Below, one piece after another: positions 1 to 4,407 of a DNA stretch of 5,769 nt. The notes under the pieces are model-generated. The model saw only the letters and a program-made list of their open reading frames with translations. It was not told where the DNA came from and ran no database searches. Positions within the stretch are counted from its first letter, which is position 1; each line of letters starts with the position of its first letter. The DNA is from Candidatus Agrococcus pullicola (GTDB lineage Bacteria > Actinomycetota > Actinomycetes > Actinomycetales > Microbacteriaceae), in the NCBI GenBank assembly GCA_019115685.1, contig DXDC01000386.1, forward strand, positions 1-5,769, written 5' to 3'. The position numbers and the translations under genes are program-made.

Positions 1-221
1 ACCTGCGGGTACACGTCGCGTTCGGTTACTACGACGGCGCAACACCCCCTGGGCGCGCGGAGGACGACCTCGCGCATCTGCCCATCCCTGCGCACCTGCA
101 AGACAACATCGAGCGCCGCTACTACGAGGCGGGGCACATGATGTACGTCCACGAGGCGAGCCGCCTCCGGCAGGCGGCAGACCTCAAGGAGTTCGTGCTC
201 CGCTCGACCGCGGGCCGCTAA
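1..221 (+). CDS. S10-family serine carboxypeptidase, C-terminal fragment
   Basis: Only the last 72 codons are in the window (reading frame begins at base 3, TAA at 219-221); the N-terminus, with the catalytic Ser and probably Asp, lies upstream. The visible end reads LRVHVAFGYYDGAT near the start and then NIERRYYEAGHMMYVHEASR. The GHMMY motif (His codon 135-137) matches the motif carrying the catalytic His in bacterial S10 (carboxypeptidase Y-like) serine peptidases, and the preceding Y-Y-E-A-G and following V-H-E-x-S-x-L are typical of that family. Family members remove C-terminal residues from peptides; the exact substrate cannot be told from this fragment. The C-terminus (LKEFVLRSTAGR) ends close to the usual end of the family, so the gene seems intact at its 3' end. 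A hairpin begins 27 nt after the stop. Confidence 0.85.
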   Translation, partial: LRVHVAFGYYDGATPPGRAEDDLAHLPIPAHLQDNIERRYYEAGHMMYVHEASRLRQAADLKEFVLRSTAGR

Positions 222-247
222 AGGGACCCGACCGGCGAACGCCCGCG

Positions 248-296
248 ATTCGGGAAACGCCTACCCGGCTGCCTGCTGGGCAGGCGTTTCCCGAAT
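248..296 (+). terminator. Strong hairpin, likely terminator of the S10 peptidase gene
   Basis: A perfect 15-bp inverted repeat, ATTCGGGAAACGCCT (248-262) and AGGCGTTTCCCGAAT (282-296), has an inner continuation: 264-269 can pair with 275-280 (one G-T wobble), leaving one mismatch and a 5-nt loop. It lies just after the peptidase stop and before the next promoter, the usual place for a terminator. There is no T-run after the right arm (AGTTCCG follows), so it is not a classical intrinsic terminator; U-poor hairpins of this kind are often seen at gene ends in high-GC actinobacteria. It could instead be a protein-binding palindrome or a transcript-stabilising stem. Confidence 0.5.
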
Positions 297-344
297 AGTT
301 CCGAATGCATGGTTTGCGCCGACATTCGGGTCGGCCAGCACCCC

Positions 345-373
345 TTGCGAACAACTACTACATGACATAGAGT
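345..373 (+). promoter_or_regulatory. Probable promoter of the padR-HAAS operon
   Basis: A -35-like hexamer TTGCGA (345-350) is separated by 17 bp from a -10-like hexamer TAGAGT (368-373), which has the TAnnnT pattern common in actinobacterial sigma-70-type promoters. The expected start of transcription, around 380, precedes the GTG start at 436 by about 55 nt. The -10 lies inside the first copy of the triple repeat, so a protein bound there would block polymerase. The assignment rests on hexamer similarity and spacing only. Confidence 0.5.
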
Positions 374-415
374 AACTACTACATGACATGAAGTAATAAC
401 TACATGACGTGCAGT
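353..415 (+). repeat. Three tandem 21-bp repeats, candidate PadR operator
   Basis: Three head-to-tail copies with an exact 21-bp period lie at 353-373, 374-394 and 395-415. Copies 1 and 2 begin AACTACTACATGACAT and end AGT; copy 3 begins AATAACTACATGACGT. Each copy is also an imperfect dyad around the central A of ATGACAT: in copy 2, TACTACATGACATGAAGTA pairs at 8 of 9 positions, with weaker symmetry in copies 1 and 3. A period of 21 bp equals two helical turns, so three dimers would sit on the same DNA face. The block overlaps the putative -10 and ends 5 bp before the Shine-Dalgarno site of padR. PadR proteins are dimeric winged-helix repressors that commonly autoregulate and bind dyads with ATGT/ACAT-like half-sites, so this is the natural operator candidate. 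Confidence 0.75.
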
Positions 416-420
416 ACACA

Positions 421-429
421 GAGGGGAGG
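421..429 (+). promoter_or_regulatory. Shine-Dalgarno site fixing the padR start at GTG 436
   Basis: GAGGGGAGG ends 6 nt before GTG 436, which is ideal spacing. The alternative upstream in-frame start, GTG 409, would lie within the third 21-bp repeat, has no purine-rich site before it, and would place the SD sequence inside the coding region. Confidence 0.75.
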
Positions 430-435
430 CCGCAA

Positions 436-774
436 GTGCTCAGCAGCGATCTTGTTCGCAGCACCATCGACCTGGTCATCCTCAGTGTGCTCACAGAAGG
501 ACCCTCGTACGGCTACGCGATCGCGAAACGCGTCGACGAGATCTCCCAGGGCGAGTACGTCACGAAGGAGACCACGCTCTACGCCGCCATCAGACGTCTC
601 GAGCAGCGCGGGCTGCTCGACTCGTACGCAGGCACCGAATCGGGAGGGCGAGCCCGCACCTACTACCGCCTCACGCCCGACGGCGAGGCCCAGCTGCAGA
701 CAAGAACCTCCGAGTGGCGAGCCGCGCACCGCATCGTCACCCGATTCCTCGAACGGGAGGGGAACACACCATGA
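436..774 (+). CDS. PadR-family transcriptional repressor
   Basis: The protein has 112 aa and starts MLSSDLVRSTIDLVILSVL; the GTG start at 436 is chosen for its strong Shine-Dalgarno. It is almost entirely a PadR winged helix-turn-helix: the LVILSVL helix (about residues 13-19), the family signature GPSYGYAIAKRV (about 22-33), the recognition-helix region TLYAAIRRLEQRGLL (about 47-61), and the wing GRARTYYRLTPDGEAQL (about 71-87). Only a short C-terminal helix follows, so it resembles the small PadR subfamily (about 110 aa) with a reduced dimerisation region. It should act in the cytoplasm as a DNA-binding dimer. The three palindromic 21-bp repeats directly upstream are its probable operator, implying autoregulation. 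Its stop overlaps the next start in an ATGA, so it is translationally coupled to the membrane protein, a common pairing for PadR genes. The inducing signal is unknown. Confidence 0.92.
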   Translation: MLSSDLVRSTIDLVILSVLTEGPSYGYAIAKRVDEISQGEYVTKETTLYAAIRRLEQRGLLDSYAGTESGGRARTYYRLTPDGEAQLQTRTSEWRAAHRIVTRFLEREGNTP

Positions 775-1733
775 ACACCGCAGTCGAGACATACATCAAC
801 GGACTCTTCACGAATCTGCCGAGCACCGCCGAGCTCGAACGGGCCCGCCGCGAACTCCTGCAGATGAGCGAGGACAAGTACGAGGAGCTCATCGCCGCCG
901 GCGTCAGTCCGAACGAAGCGACAGGGCGCGTCATCACCGAGTTCGGCAATCTCGACGAGCTGGCGGATGCGCTGGGCATCCGCCAGGCCCTCGACGATGC
1001 GGGGGATGCTGAGACGATTCCCGTCGTCGGCCGCGAGGAAGCCGAGCGCAGCCTCCGCGAGTCGCGCAACACGGGCATCCTGATCGGCGGCGGGGTCTTC
1101 ATCATCATGCTGGCGATCGCCGGCTTCGCATGGCTCGGAGGCGGCAATGAGTACGTGTGGGCGCAGGCGGGTCTGTTCGCGATCATCGCGATCGCCATCG
1201 GCATGTTCATCGTCAGCGCCTTCGTCCAGCCGACCGCGTCCCGGTTCTCCAATCATGAGATCATGCTTGATCCACGAACCAAAGACGAGTACAAATTGCG
1301 CGGGGAACGATCGAACTGGAAGTTCGCCACCGGGCTCGTCACCGGCATCGGCCTGCTCGTCCTGGCCCTCGTTCCGACCGTCGTCTTGCGAGAGGCTGAT
1401 TCGTATCACTCGGCCGGTGCCGCGTTCCTGGCGGTGGCCGGTCTCGGAGTCGCCGTGCTCATCGTGAACGGCGTTTCGAGAGGAGGACTCACGACGCTCA
1501 TCGAATCGGGTCCGCCGAAACCCGAGGACAAGATCGAGGAGCGCACCGACACGCGCATAGGGCTCGTTGCGAGCGTCTACTGGCCCTTCATGGTCATGAT
1601 TTACCTGGCTTGGAGCTTCATCTGGAGTGCCTGGCACATCTCCTGGATTCTATTCCCCATCGCCGGTGTCGGTTTCGCGGTCGTCGCCACCTCGATGTAT
1701 GCCGTAGCCAACTGGAAGCGGACCAACGCTTAA
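771..1733 (+). CDS. HAAS-domain (permease prefix domain) six-helix membrane protein
   Basis: The protein has 320 aa and starts MNTAVETYINGLFTNLPSTA. ATG 771 overlaps the padR stop by 4 bp (ATGA) and is preceded by GGGAGGGG at 755-762. Residues 1 to about 70 form a soluble helical domain (LERARRELLQMSEDKYEEL, then GVSPNEATGRVITEFGNLDE) typical of HAAS/DUF1700 or permease-prefix modules, which are often encoded next to PadR regulators. About six hydrophobic segments follow, near 101-123, 129-152, 186-207, 214-235, 263-285 and 290-313, with charged loops at 155-185 and 240-262. There is no signal peptide, ATPase or peptidase motif, so it is not obviously a transporter on its own. The linked repressor suggests a role in sensing or answering envelope stress; this is inference from context. 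The transmembrane part belongs to no family I can name. The stop lies 9 bp from the stop of the convergent gene at 1743. Confidence 0.85.
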   Translation: MNTAVETYINGLFTNLPSTAELERARRELLQMSEDKYEELIAAGVSPNEATGRVITEFGNLDELADALGIRQALDDAGDAETIPVVGREEAERSLRESRNTGILIGGGVFIIMLAIAGFAWLGGGNEYVWAQAGLFAIIAIAIGMFIVSAFVQPTASRFSNHEIMLDPRTKDEYKLRGERSNWKFATGLVTGIGLLVLALVPTVVLREADSYHSAGAAFLAVAGLGVAVLIVNGVSRGGLTTLIESGPPKPEDKIEERTDTRIGLVASVYWPFMVMIYLAWSFIWSAWHISWILFPIAGVGFAVVATSMYAVANWKRTNA

Positions 1734-1742
1734 TGGCTCGCG

Positions 1743-2441
1743 CTAGCCACTGGCATGGAAATTCGTCGCGGGCTGCCAACTCGCGCGAGTACCCGGTATA
1801 GAGCCGAGTGCCATCGACCCGACACCGCGCAGCCGCTGCACGCCGAACGCTGCCGTTTCATGAGCAGCGTCGTGCGGATAACCGCCACGCTCCAAACCGG
1901 CTCGAATCAAGTCAGCGATCTCCTCCGCGCGCTGTGAACCGAAAATCACGTATCCTGTCCCGGGCGACGGCTGCCTTGCATACGTGCCGATAGCCGTTCC
2001 ACGGTCAGGCCCCACGAACGTCACGGCGAGGTCCGCCCCACCGCTGAAATGCCATTTCGAAGAAAGGCTCCGGAAGGGCAGGCTGCGCACCGAGTCGATA
2101 TCGTCGAACACTCGGATGGAGGCAGGATGAATCTCCGCGAACCACATGTGGCGCACCGGGCTACCCGGAAATCTCCTCCCAATGACAATGCCGTATGCGT
2201 ACACGTCCAGGAATGCGGACGTACTCCAGAGCAGAACGACCCCCGCGATGATGAAAAGCAAGGTTGCGGCGACGGCCACAGTCAGCCACCACCTCGGTTC
2301 TCCCCGTTCCTGCACCAGGCCGACCCCGACCGACGCGATCAGGAGCAAAGGCCCGATCGATAACTGCCAGAGCACGTGACCAACCGACACCGTCGTGCCA
2401 TAGCGCTGGATGAGCGGACCGAACTGAGTAGCGCGACGCAT
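1743..2441 (-). CDS. Uncharacterised two-helix membrane protein with possible PH-like domain
   Basis: The protein has 232 aa, starting MRRATQFGPLIQRYGTTVSV. Two hydrophobic helices lie near residues 22-43 and 51-72. A soluble region follows, rich in alternating hydrophobic residues (FLDVYAYGIVIGRRF, then HMWFAEIHPASIRVF), and ends in a helix, VIFGSQRAEEIADLIRAGLE (162-181). Two N-terminal helices, a beta-rich middle and a final amphipathic helix resemble bacterial PH-like (bPH) membrane proteins, but I recognise no diagnostic motif. The last 40 residues look poorly conserved. No good Shine-Dalgarno precedes ATG 2441, so the start is uncertain. The gene lies 40 nt downstream of the TIGR03086-like gene on the same strand and may be co-transcribed with it; a hairpin occupies that gap. 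It converges on the HAAS-protein gene with 9 bp between stops. Gene reality is supported by the open frame and the coherent helix pattern; the function is unknown. Confidence 0.7.
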   Translation of the reverse strand: MRRATQFGPLIQRYGTTVSVGHVLWQLSIGPLLLIASVGVGLVQERGEPRWWLTVAVAATLLFIIAGVVLLWSTSAFLDVYAYGIVIGRRFPGSPVRHMWFAEIHPASIRVFDDIDSVRSLPFRSLSSKWHFSGGADLAVTFVGPDRGTAIGTYARQPSPGTGYVIFGSQRAEEIADLIRAGLERGGYPHDAAHETAAFGVQRLRGVGSMALGSIPGTRASWQPATNFHASG

Positions 2442-2449
2442 CGCAGTAG

Positions 2450-2473
2450 TTTCGCGTCGAAGTCTCGACGAAA
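2450..2473 (-). terminator. Hairpin between the two minus-strand genes
   Basis: On the + strand TTTCG-CG-TCGA, loop AGTC, TCGA-CGAAA forms a 9-bp stem with a 2-nt bulge and a 4-nt loop. It begins 8 nt after the minus-strand stop at 2482-2484 and ends 8 nt before ATG 2441. It may be a weak terminator or attenuator separating the two genes, or an intercistronic processing stem. No T-run follows on the minus strand, so the role is unproven. Confidence 0.35.
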
Positions 2474-2481
2474 GCTGACAG

Positions 2482-3021
2482 CTAGCTCAAGGGCGTGCGC
2501 CCGGCCCACGCCATGAACTTGGTGGTCGGGCTCGCCGCTGAAAGCGTCGGCTGTTCGGGCCCGAACATGCCGGGCCTTCGAATGAGCTCCTCCGGGGCGT
2601 GCTTCTTGAACGCTTCGAGCCACGTGAGAGTCCTGGAGTCGAGCTCGAGCGGCTCTGCGAGCCCGGCATCGACGAGCCCGGCCCGGATGTCCCACGCGTG
2701 CACCGTCGCATCGAAAGCAGGCAGCACGAAGCGGTCGCTGAGCTCTTTACGCTCGCCGACAACCGTGCGGATGCCCTCGGCAACTGCCCGCCAGGCTTCA
2801 GGGGCCGCCTCGTCGGAGATGTCGAGCATCCCGAGCATCCGCCCCGGCTCCTCGTCGCGCAGCAGGGACAGCGTGATCTCCCGCTGCACGTGCACGACGT
2901 GACGGATGACCTGCCCTATCGTCCATTCCGCGCAGCCGGACTGCAGCGACAGGTGCTCCTCGGCACGGTCGACTTCGGCACCGAACAGTTCGAGCGTAGA
3001 GAACAGGCGAGCAGTATCCAC
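2482..3021 (-). CDS. TIGR03086-family / DinB-like putative metal-binding protein
   Basis: The protein has 179 aa, read leftwards from GTG 3021 (start residues MDTARLFSTLELFGAEVDRA). This is the only plausible start near the conserved N-terminus; a weak purine stretch (GAAAGAA) lies upstream. The pattern fits the mycothiol-dependent maleylpyruvate isomerase N-terminal/TIGR03086 fold, a four-helix DinB-like bundle: CAEWTIGQVIRHVVHVQ (30-46) with histidines 41 and 44, FDATVHAWDIRAGL (103-116) with His108 in the H-x-W-D motif, and a terminal TTKFMAWAGRTPLS like the family's F-x-x-x-x-G-R ending. In characterised relatives such histidines bind a divalent metal, and some members are thiol (mycothiol) S-transferases. 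The substrate cannot be read from the sequence. It is divergent from the exonuclease III gene, with 45 bp between starts, and may be co-transcribed with the membrane-protein gene downstream. Confidence 0.85.
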   Translation of the reverse strand: MDTARLFSTLELFGAEVDRAEEHLSLQSGCAEWTIGQVIRHVVHVQREITLSLLRDEEPGRMLGMLDISDEAAPEAWRAVAEGIRTVVGERKELSDRFVLPAFDATVHAWDIRAGLVDAGLAEPLELDSRTLTWLEAFKKHAPEELIRRPGMFGPEQPTLSAASPTTKFMAWAGRTPLS

Positions 3022-3066
3022 GCGTTCGATTCTTTCACGAGGCGCCTGGAAGAATACGCTGGTGGC

Positions 3067-3879
3067 ATGCGTATTGCCTCCTGGAACGTCAACTCGATCC
3101 GCACCCGTGTCTCCCGCGTCGTCGACTGGATGGAGCGCGCCGACGTCGATGTGCTGTGCATGCAGGAGATCAAGTGCAAGCCCGAGCAGTTCCCGTATCA
3201 GCAGTTCGAGGAGGCCGGCTACGAAGTGCAGGCGCACGGGCTGAACCAGTGGAACGGCGTGGCCATCGCATCCCGTCTGCCGATGACGGATGTGCGTCTG
3301 CAGCTGCCGGAGCAGCCTGGATACGCGAACACGGGCGACCCCGTCGTCGAAGCGCGCGCGATGTCGGCCGATGTCGAAGGCGTGCGGCTCTGGAGCCTCT
3401 ACGTGCCGAACGGTCGCGACCTGGGCCACCCGCACCTGCAGTACAAGCTCGACTGGCTGCGCGTGCTGCGCCAAGAGGCCGAGAGAACCTCCGGCGATCT
3501 CGTCGCCTACCTCGGCGATTTCAACATCGCCCCGCTCGACGGGGACGTCTGGGACATGGCCGCGTTCGAAGGATCGACGCACGTTTCGCAACCGGAGCGA
3601 GACGCGTTCAATGCGCTCCTGGGCGCAGGCCTGCAGGACGTCGTGCGCGACTATGCCGAGGGCTACACCTACTGGGACTACAAGGCGGGTCGCTGGCCGA
3701 AAAACGAGGGCATGCGCATCGACTTCGTGCTGACGACCGGCTCGCTTGCGGACCTCGTCACTGATGCGAGCATCCATCGCGACGAACGCGCGGGTGACGC
3801 TCCCAGCGACCACGTGCCCGTCGTCGTCGATCTCGATCTCGAGACGGAACTCGACGACGATCGCCCCATGATCTTCTAG
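3067..3879 (+). CDS. xth: Exodeoxyribonuclease III (AP endonuclease, ExoIII family)
   Basis: The protein has 270 aa, full length for the family, starting MRIASWNVNSIRTRVSRVVD at ATG 3067; GGAAGA at 3048-3053 is the nearest purine-rich site. It cuts DNA 5' of abasic sites and degrades 3' ends in base excision repair, in the cytoplasm. All EEP-superfamily catalytic motifs are visible: WNVNS with Asn7, MQEIK with Glu34 (metal ligand), LYVPNG with Tyr112, GDFN with Asp151 and Asn153, RIDF with Asp219, and the C-terminal SDHVPV with Asp248 and His249. None is missing, so an active enzyme is expected. The open frame extends upstream of ATG 3067 over the divergent gene, but that part is not family sequence. 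Its promoter must overlap the start of the divergent TIGR03086-like gene. No clear terminator follows: a GAGCC/GGCTT stem just after the stop is only 4-5 bp. Confidence 0.95.
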   Translation: MRIASWNVNSIRTRVSRVVDWMERADVDVLCMQEIKCKPEQFPYQQFEEAGYEVQAHGLNQWNGVAIASRLPMTDVRLQLPEQPGYANTGDPVVEARAMSADVEGVRLWSLYVPNGRDLGHPHLQYKLDWLRVLRQEAERTSGDLVAYLGDFNIAPLDGDVWDMAAFEGSTHVSQPERDAFNALLGAGLQDVVRDYAEGYTYWDYKAGRWPKNEGMRIDFVLTTGSLADLVTDASIHRDERAGDAPSDHVPVVVDLDLETELDDDRPMIF

Positions 3880-3935
3880 ACGAGCCACCGGGCTTCCGCT
3901 AAAACCTCTAGCCTCGAAGACGCTGCGAGGGCCGT

Positions 3936-3977
3936 GCCCGAAAGACTGAGATTCTGCATCTTACGCCCGAAAAACTG
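3936..3977 (+). repeat. 13-bp direct repeat, GCCCGAAARACTG
   Basis: GCCCGAAAGACTG (3936-3948) recurs as GCCCGAAAAACTG (3965-3977), 12 of 13 identical, with a 29-bp period. An opposite-facing partial copy (CTTTCGG) lies within 4009-4017. The role is unknown; it may be a remnant or a weak protein-binding site. Confidence 0.4.
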
Positions 3978-4120
3978 CCCAACGGTCAGTCCTTGGGAAA
4001 AACCGCGACTTTCGGCCGCTTCATCGAACGGGACGCAACGAGACCGAACAGGCCCGAACCCCTCCGCGCACGACAGTCGATACTTTTCTCCACACCGCTG
4101 GTGCGTGCGACGCGATAATG

Positions 4121-4182
4121 AAGGTGAGCCGGCGGTGCGTCTGTCGAGAGTCCCGGTGACTTCTGCGTCGCCGGCTCACCTT
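4121..4182. repeat. 14-bp perfect inverted repeat with structured 34-nt loop
   Basis: AAGGTGAGCCGGCG (4121-4134) is exactly complementary to CGCCGGCTCACCTT (4169-4182). The stem can continue inwards for about five further pairs with G-T wobbles (4135-4139 with 4164-4168). The loop holds a small AGTC/GACT hairpin (4149-4152 with 4158-4161). The structure lies immediately before the iron-box promoter. It could be a terminator insulating the promoter from exonuclease III transcription (though 240 nt after that stop and with no T-run), a small structured RNA, or a DNA-level element. The GATAAT at 4114-4119 looks like a -10 but has no fitting -35. Confidence 0.6.
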
Positions 4183-4206
4183 GGTTGACACCCCTTGGTT
4201 GTCACC
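4179..4206 (+). repeat. 14-bp tandem direct repeat next to the iron box
   Basis: CCTTGGTTGACACC (4179-4192) is followed without a gap by CCTTGGTTGTCACC (4193-4206), 13 of 14 identical. The first copy contains a perfect -35 hexamer, TTGACA, and the second a variant, TTGTCA. The second copy also forms a palindrome with the next bases: CCTTGGT (4193-4199) and ACCAAGG (4204-4210). Copy 1 shares its first four bases with the right arm of the long inverted repeat, and copy 2 touches the iron box, so the three elements are interlocked. Confidence 0.65.
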
Positions 4207-4222
4207 AAGGTAAGGCTAACCT
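4185..4222 (+). promoter_or_regulatory. Candidate promoter of the DUF6421-like gene
   Basis: TTGACA (4185-4190) is a perfect -35 hexamer, but the bases 17 bp downstream (AGGTAA, 4208-4213) are a poor -10. A better-spaced pair is TTGGTT (4195-4200), 16 bp, TAACCT (4217-4222), which has the TAnnnT pattern. In either reading the iron box overlaps the -10 region, as expected for repression by a DtxR/IdeR-type protein. The exact start site is uncertain. Confidence 0.45.
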
Positions 4223-4224
4223 AA
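4206..4224. promoter_or_regulatory. DtxR/IdeR-type iron box
   Basis: CAAGGTAAGGCTAACCTAA matches the known DtxR/IdeR consensus TTAGGTTAGGCTAACCTAA at 16 of 19 positions, including the whole GGCTAACCTAA half and the dyad AGGT(A)AGGCTAACCT. In actinobacteria this 19-bp palindrome binds Fe2+-loaded DtxR or IdeR and represses iron-acquisition genes when iron is sufficient. It lies on the promoter side of the DUF6421-like gene, 183 bp before its ATG, with no other gene near enough to be the obvious target. The match is read directly from the sequence; regulation is inferred. Confidence 0.85.
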
Positions 4225-4266
4225 CTCAGGCAGATTTGCATACCCTCGGCCAGAATTTCCATCCTC

Positions 4267-4362
4267 CGCAACTCTTTTGCGACTCGCGAGCCGCCGATCC
4301 GCGCGCGCAGGAAACTCGCAAACCTGCTCCCCGCCTGCGCAACCCTTTTGCGTTGACTCGCG
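4267..4362 (+). repeat. Two copies of a CGCAA...TTTTGCG palindrome in the leader
   Basis: CGCAACTCTTTTGCG (4267-4281) and CGCAACCCTTTTGCG (4338-4352) differ at one base. Each is a dyad with 5-bp arms (CGCAA/TTGCG). Both are followed by ACTCGCG, directly in copy 1 and after an extra TTG in copy 2, so the repeat unit spans 4267-4288 and 4338-4362 with a 71-bp offset. ACTCGC also occurs a third time at 4314-4319, followed by AA. The position between the iron-box promoter and the start codon suggests operators for a second regulator or leader RNA hairpins. Confidence 0.6.
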
Positions 4363-4407
4363 CCTACGCTGAATGAACAAGCAAATAGACCCGAGAAGGA
4401 GCATTCG

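Larger units (their letters stand above)
3880..4407. other. 528-bp non-coding regulatory region
   Basis: This is the longest gene-free stretch. No convincing coding frame was found: the best open frame, 3934-4188 (+), has no well-spaced Shine-Dalgarno and a featureless Arg/Ser/Pro-rich product. Its left half (3880-4110) is comparatively A-rich in places and holds a 13-bp direct repeat. The right half carries, in order, a long inverted repeat (4121-4182), a 14-bp tandem repeat (4179-4206), an iron box (4206-4224) and two copies of a palindrome (4267-4362). Region 4225-4407 is the presumed untranslated leader of the DUF6421-like gene. Confidence 0.7.

Noticed and set aside
353..415. Possible CRISPR-like or plasmid-iteron array
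   Set aside because: The three 21-bp units abut with no spacers, and no cas or replication gene is near. Placement over a padR promoter fits an operator better.
404..435. Upstream starts ATG 404 and GTG 409 for the padR region
   Set aside because: ATG 404 is in a different frame, giving an Arg/Ser-rich shadow. GTG 409 is in frame but lies in the third repeat without a ribosome site; GTG 436 has an excellent one.
663..1637. Minus-strand open frame antisense to the HAAS membrane protein
   Set aside because: The product is Arg/Asp/Glu-rich low-complexity shadow sequence with no recognisable domain, while the + strand frame has a coherent domain plus six helices.
1734..1749. Hairpin TGGCT/AGCCA in the convergent gap after the HAAS-protein gene
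   Set aside because: The stem is only 5 bp with a 6-nt loop and no T-run, and it overlaps the stop codon of the convergent gene. It is too weak to call as a bidirectional terminator.
3022..3888. Long minus-strand open frame continuing upstream of the TIGR03086-like gene, antisense to exonuclease III
   Set aside because: Exonuclease III is complete with all catalytic motifs on the + strand. The antisense translation is a His/Arg/Val-rich shadow typical of high-GC DNA. Family homology in that frame begins only at GTG 3021.
3971..3999. Minus-strand terminator-like stem (CCCAA/TTGGG) followed by CAGTTTTT
   Set aside because: It has the right shape on the minus strand, but no minus-strand gene lies to its right to be terminated, and the stem is only 5 bp with a 10-nt loop.
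3934..4188. Small + strand open frame of 84 codons in the non-coding region
   Set aside because: The GTG start has only a GAGGG three bases upstream (too close). The product is Arg/Ser/Pro-rich without features, and the frame runs through the inverted repeat and into the promoter repeats.
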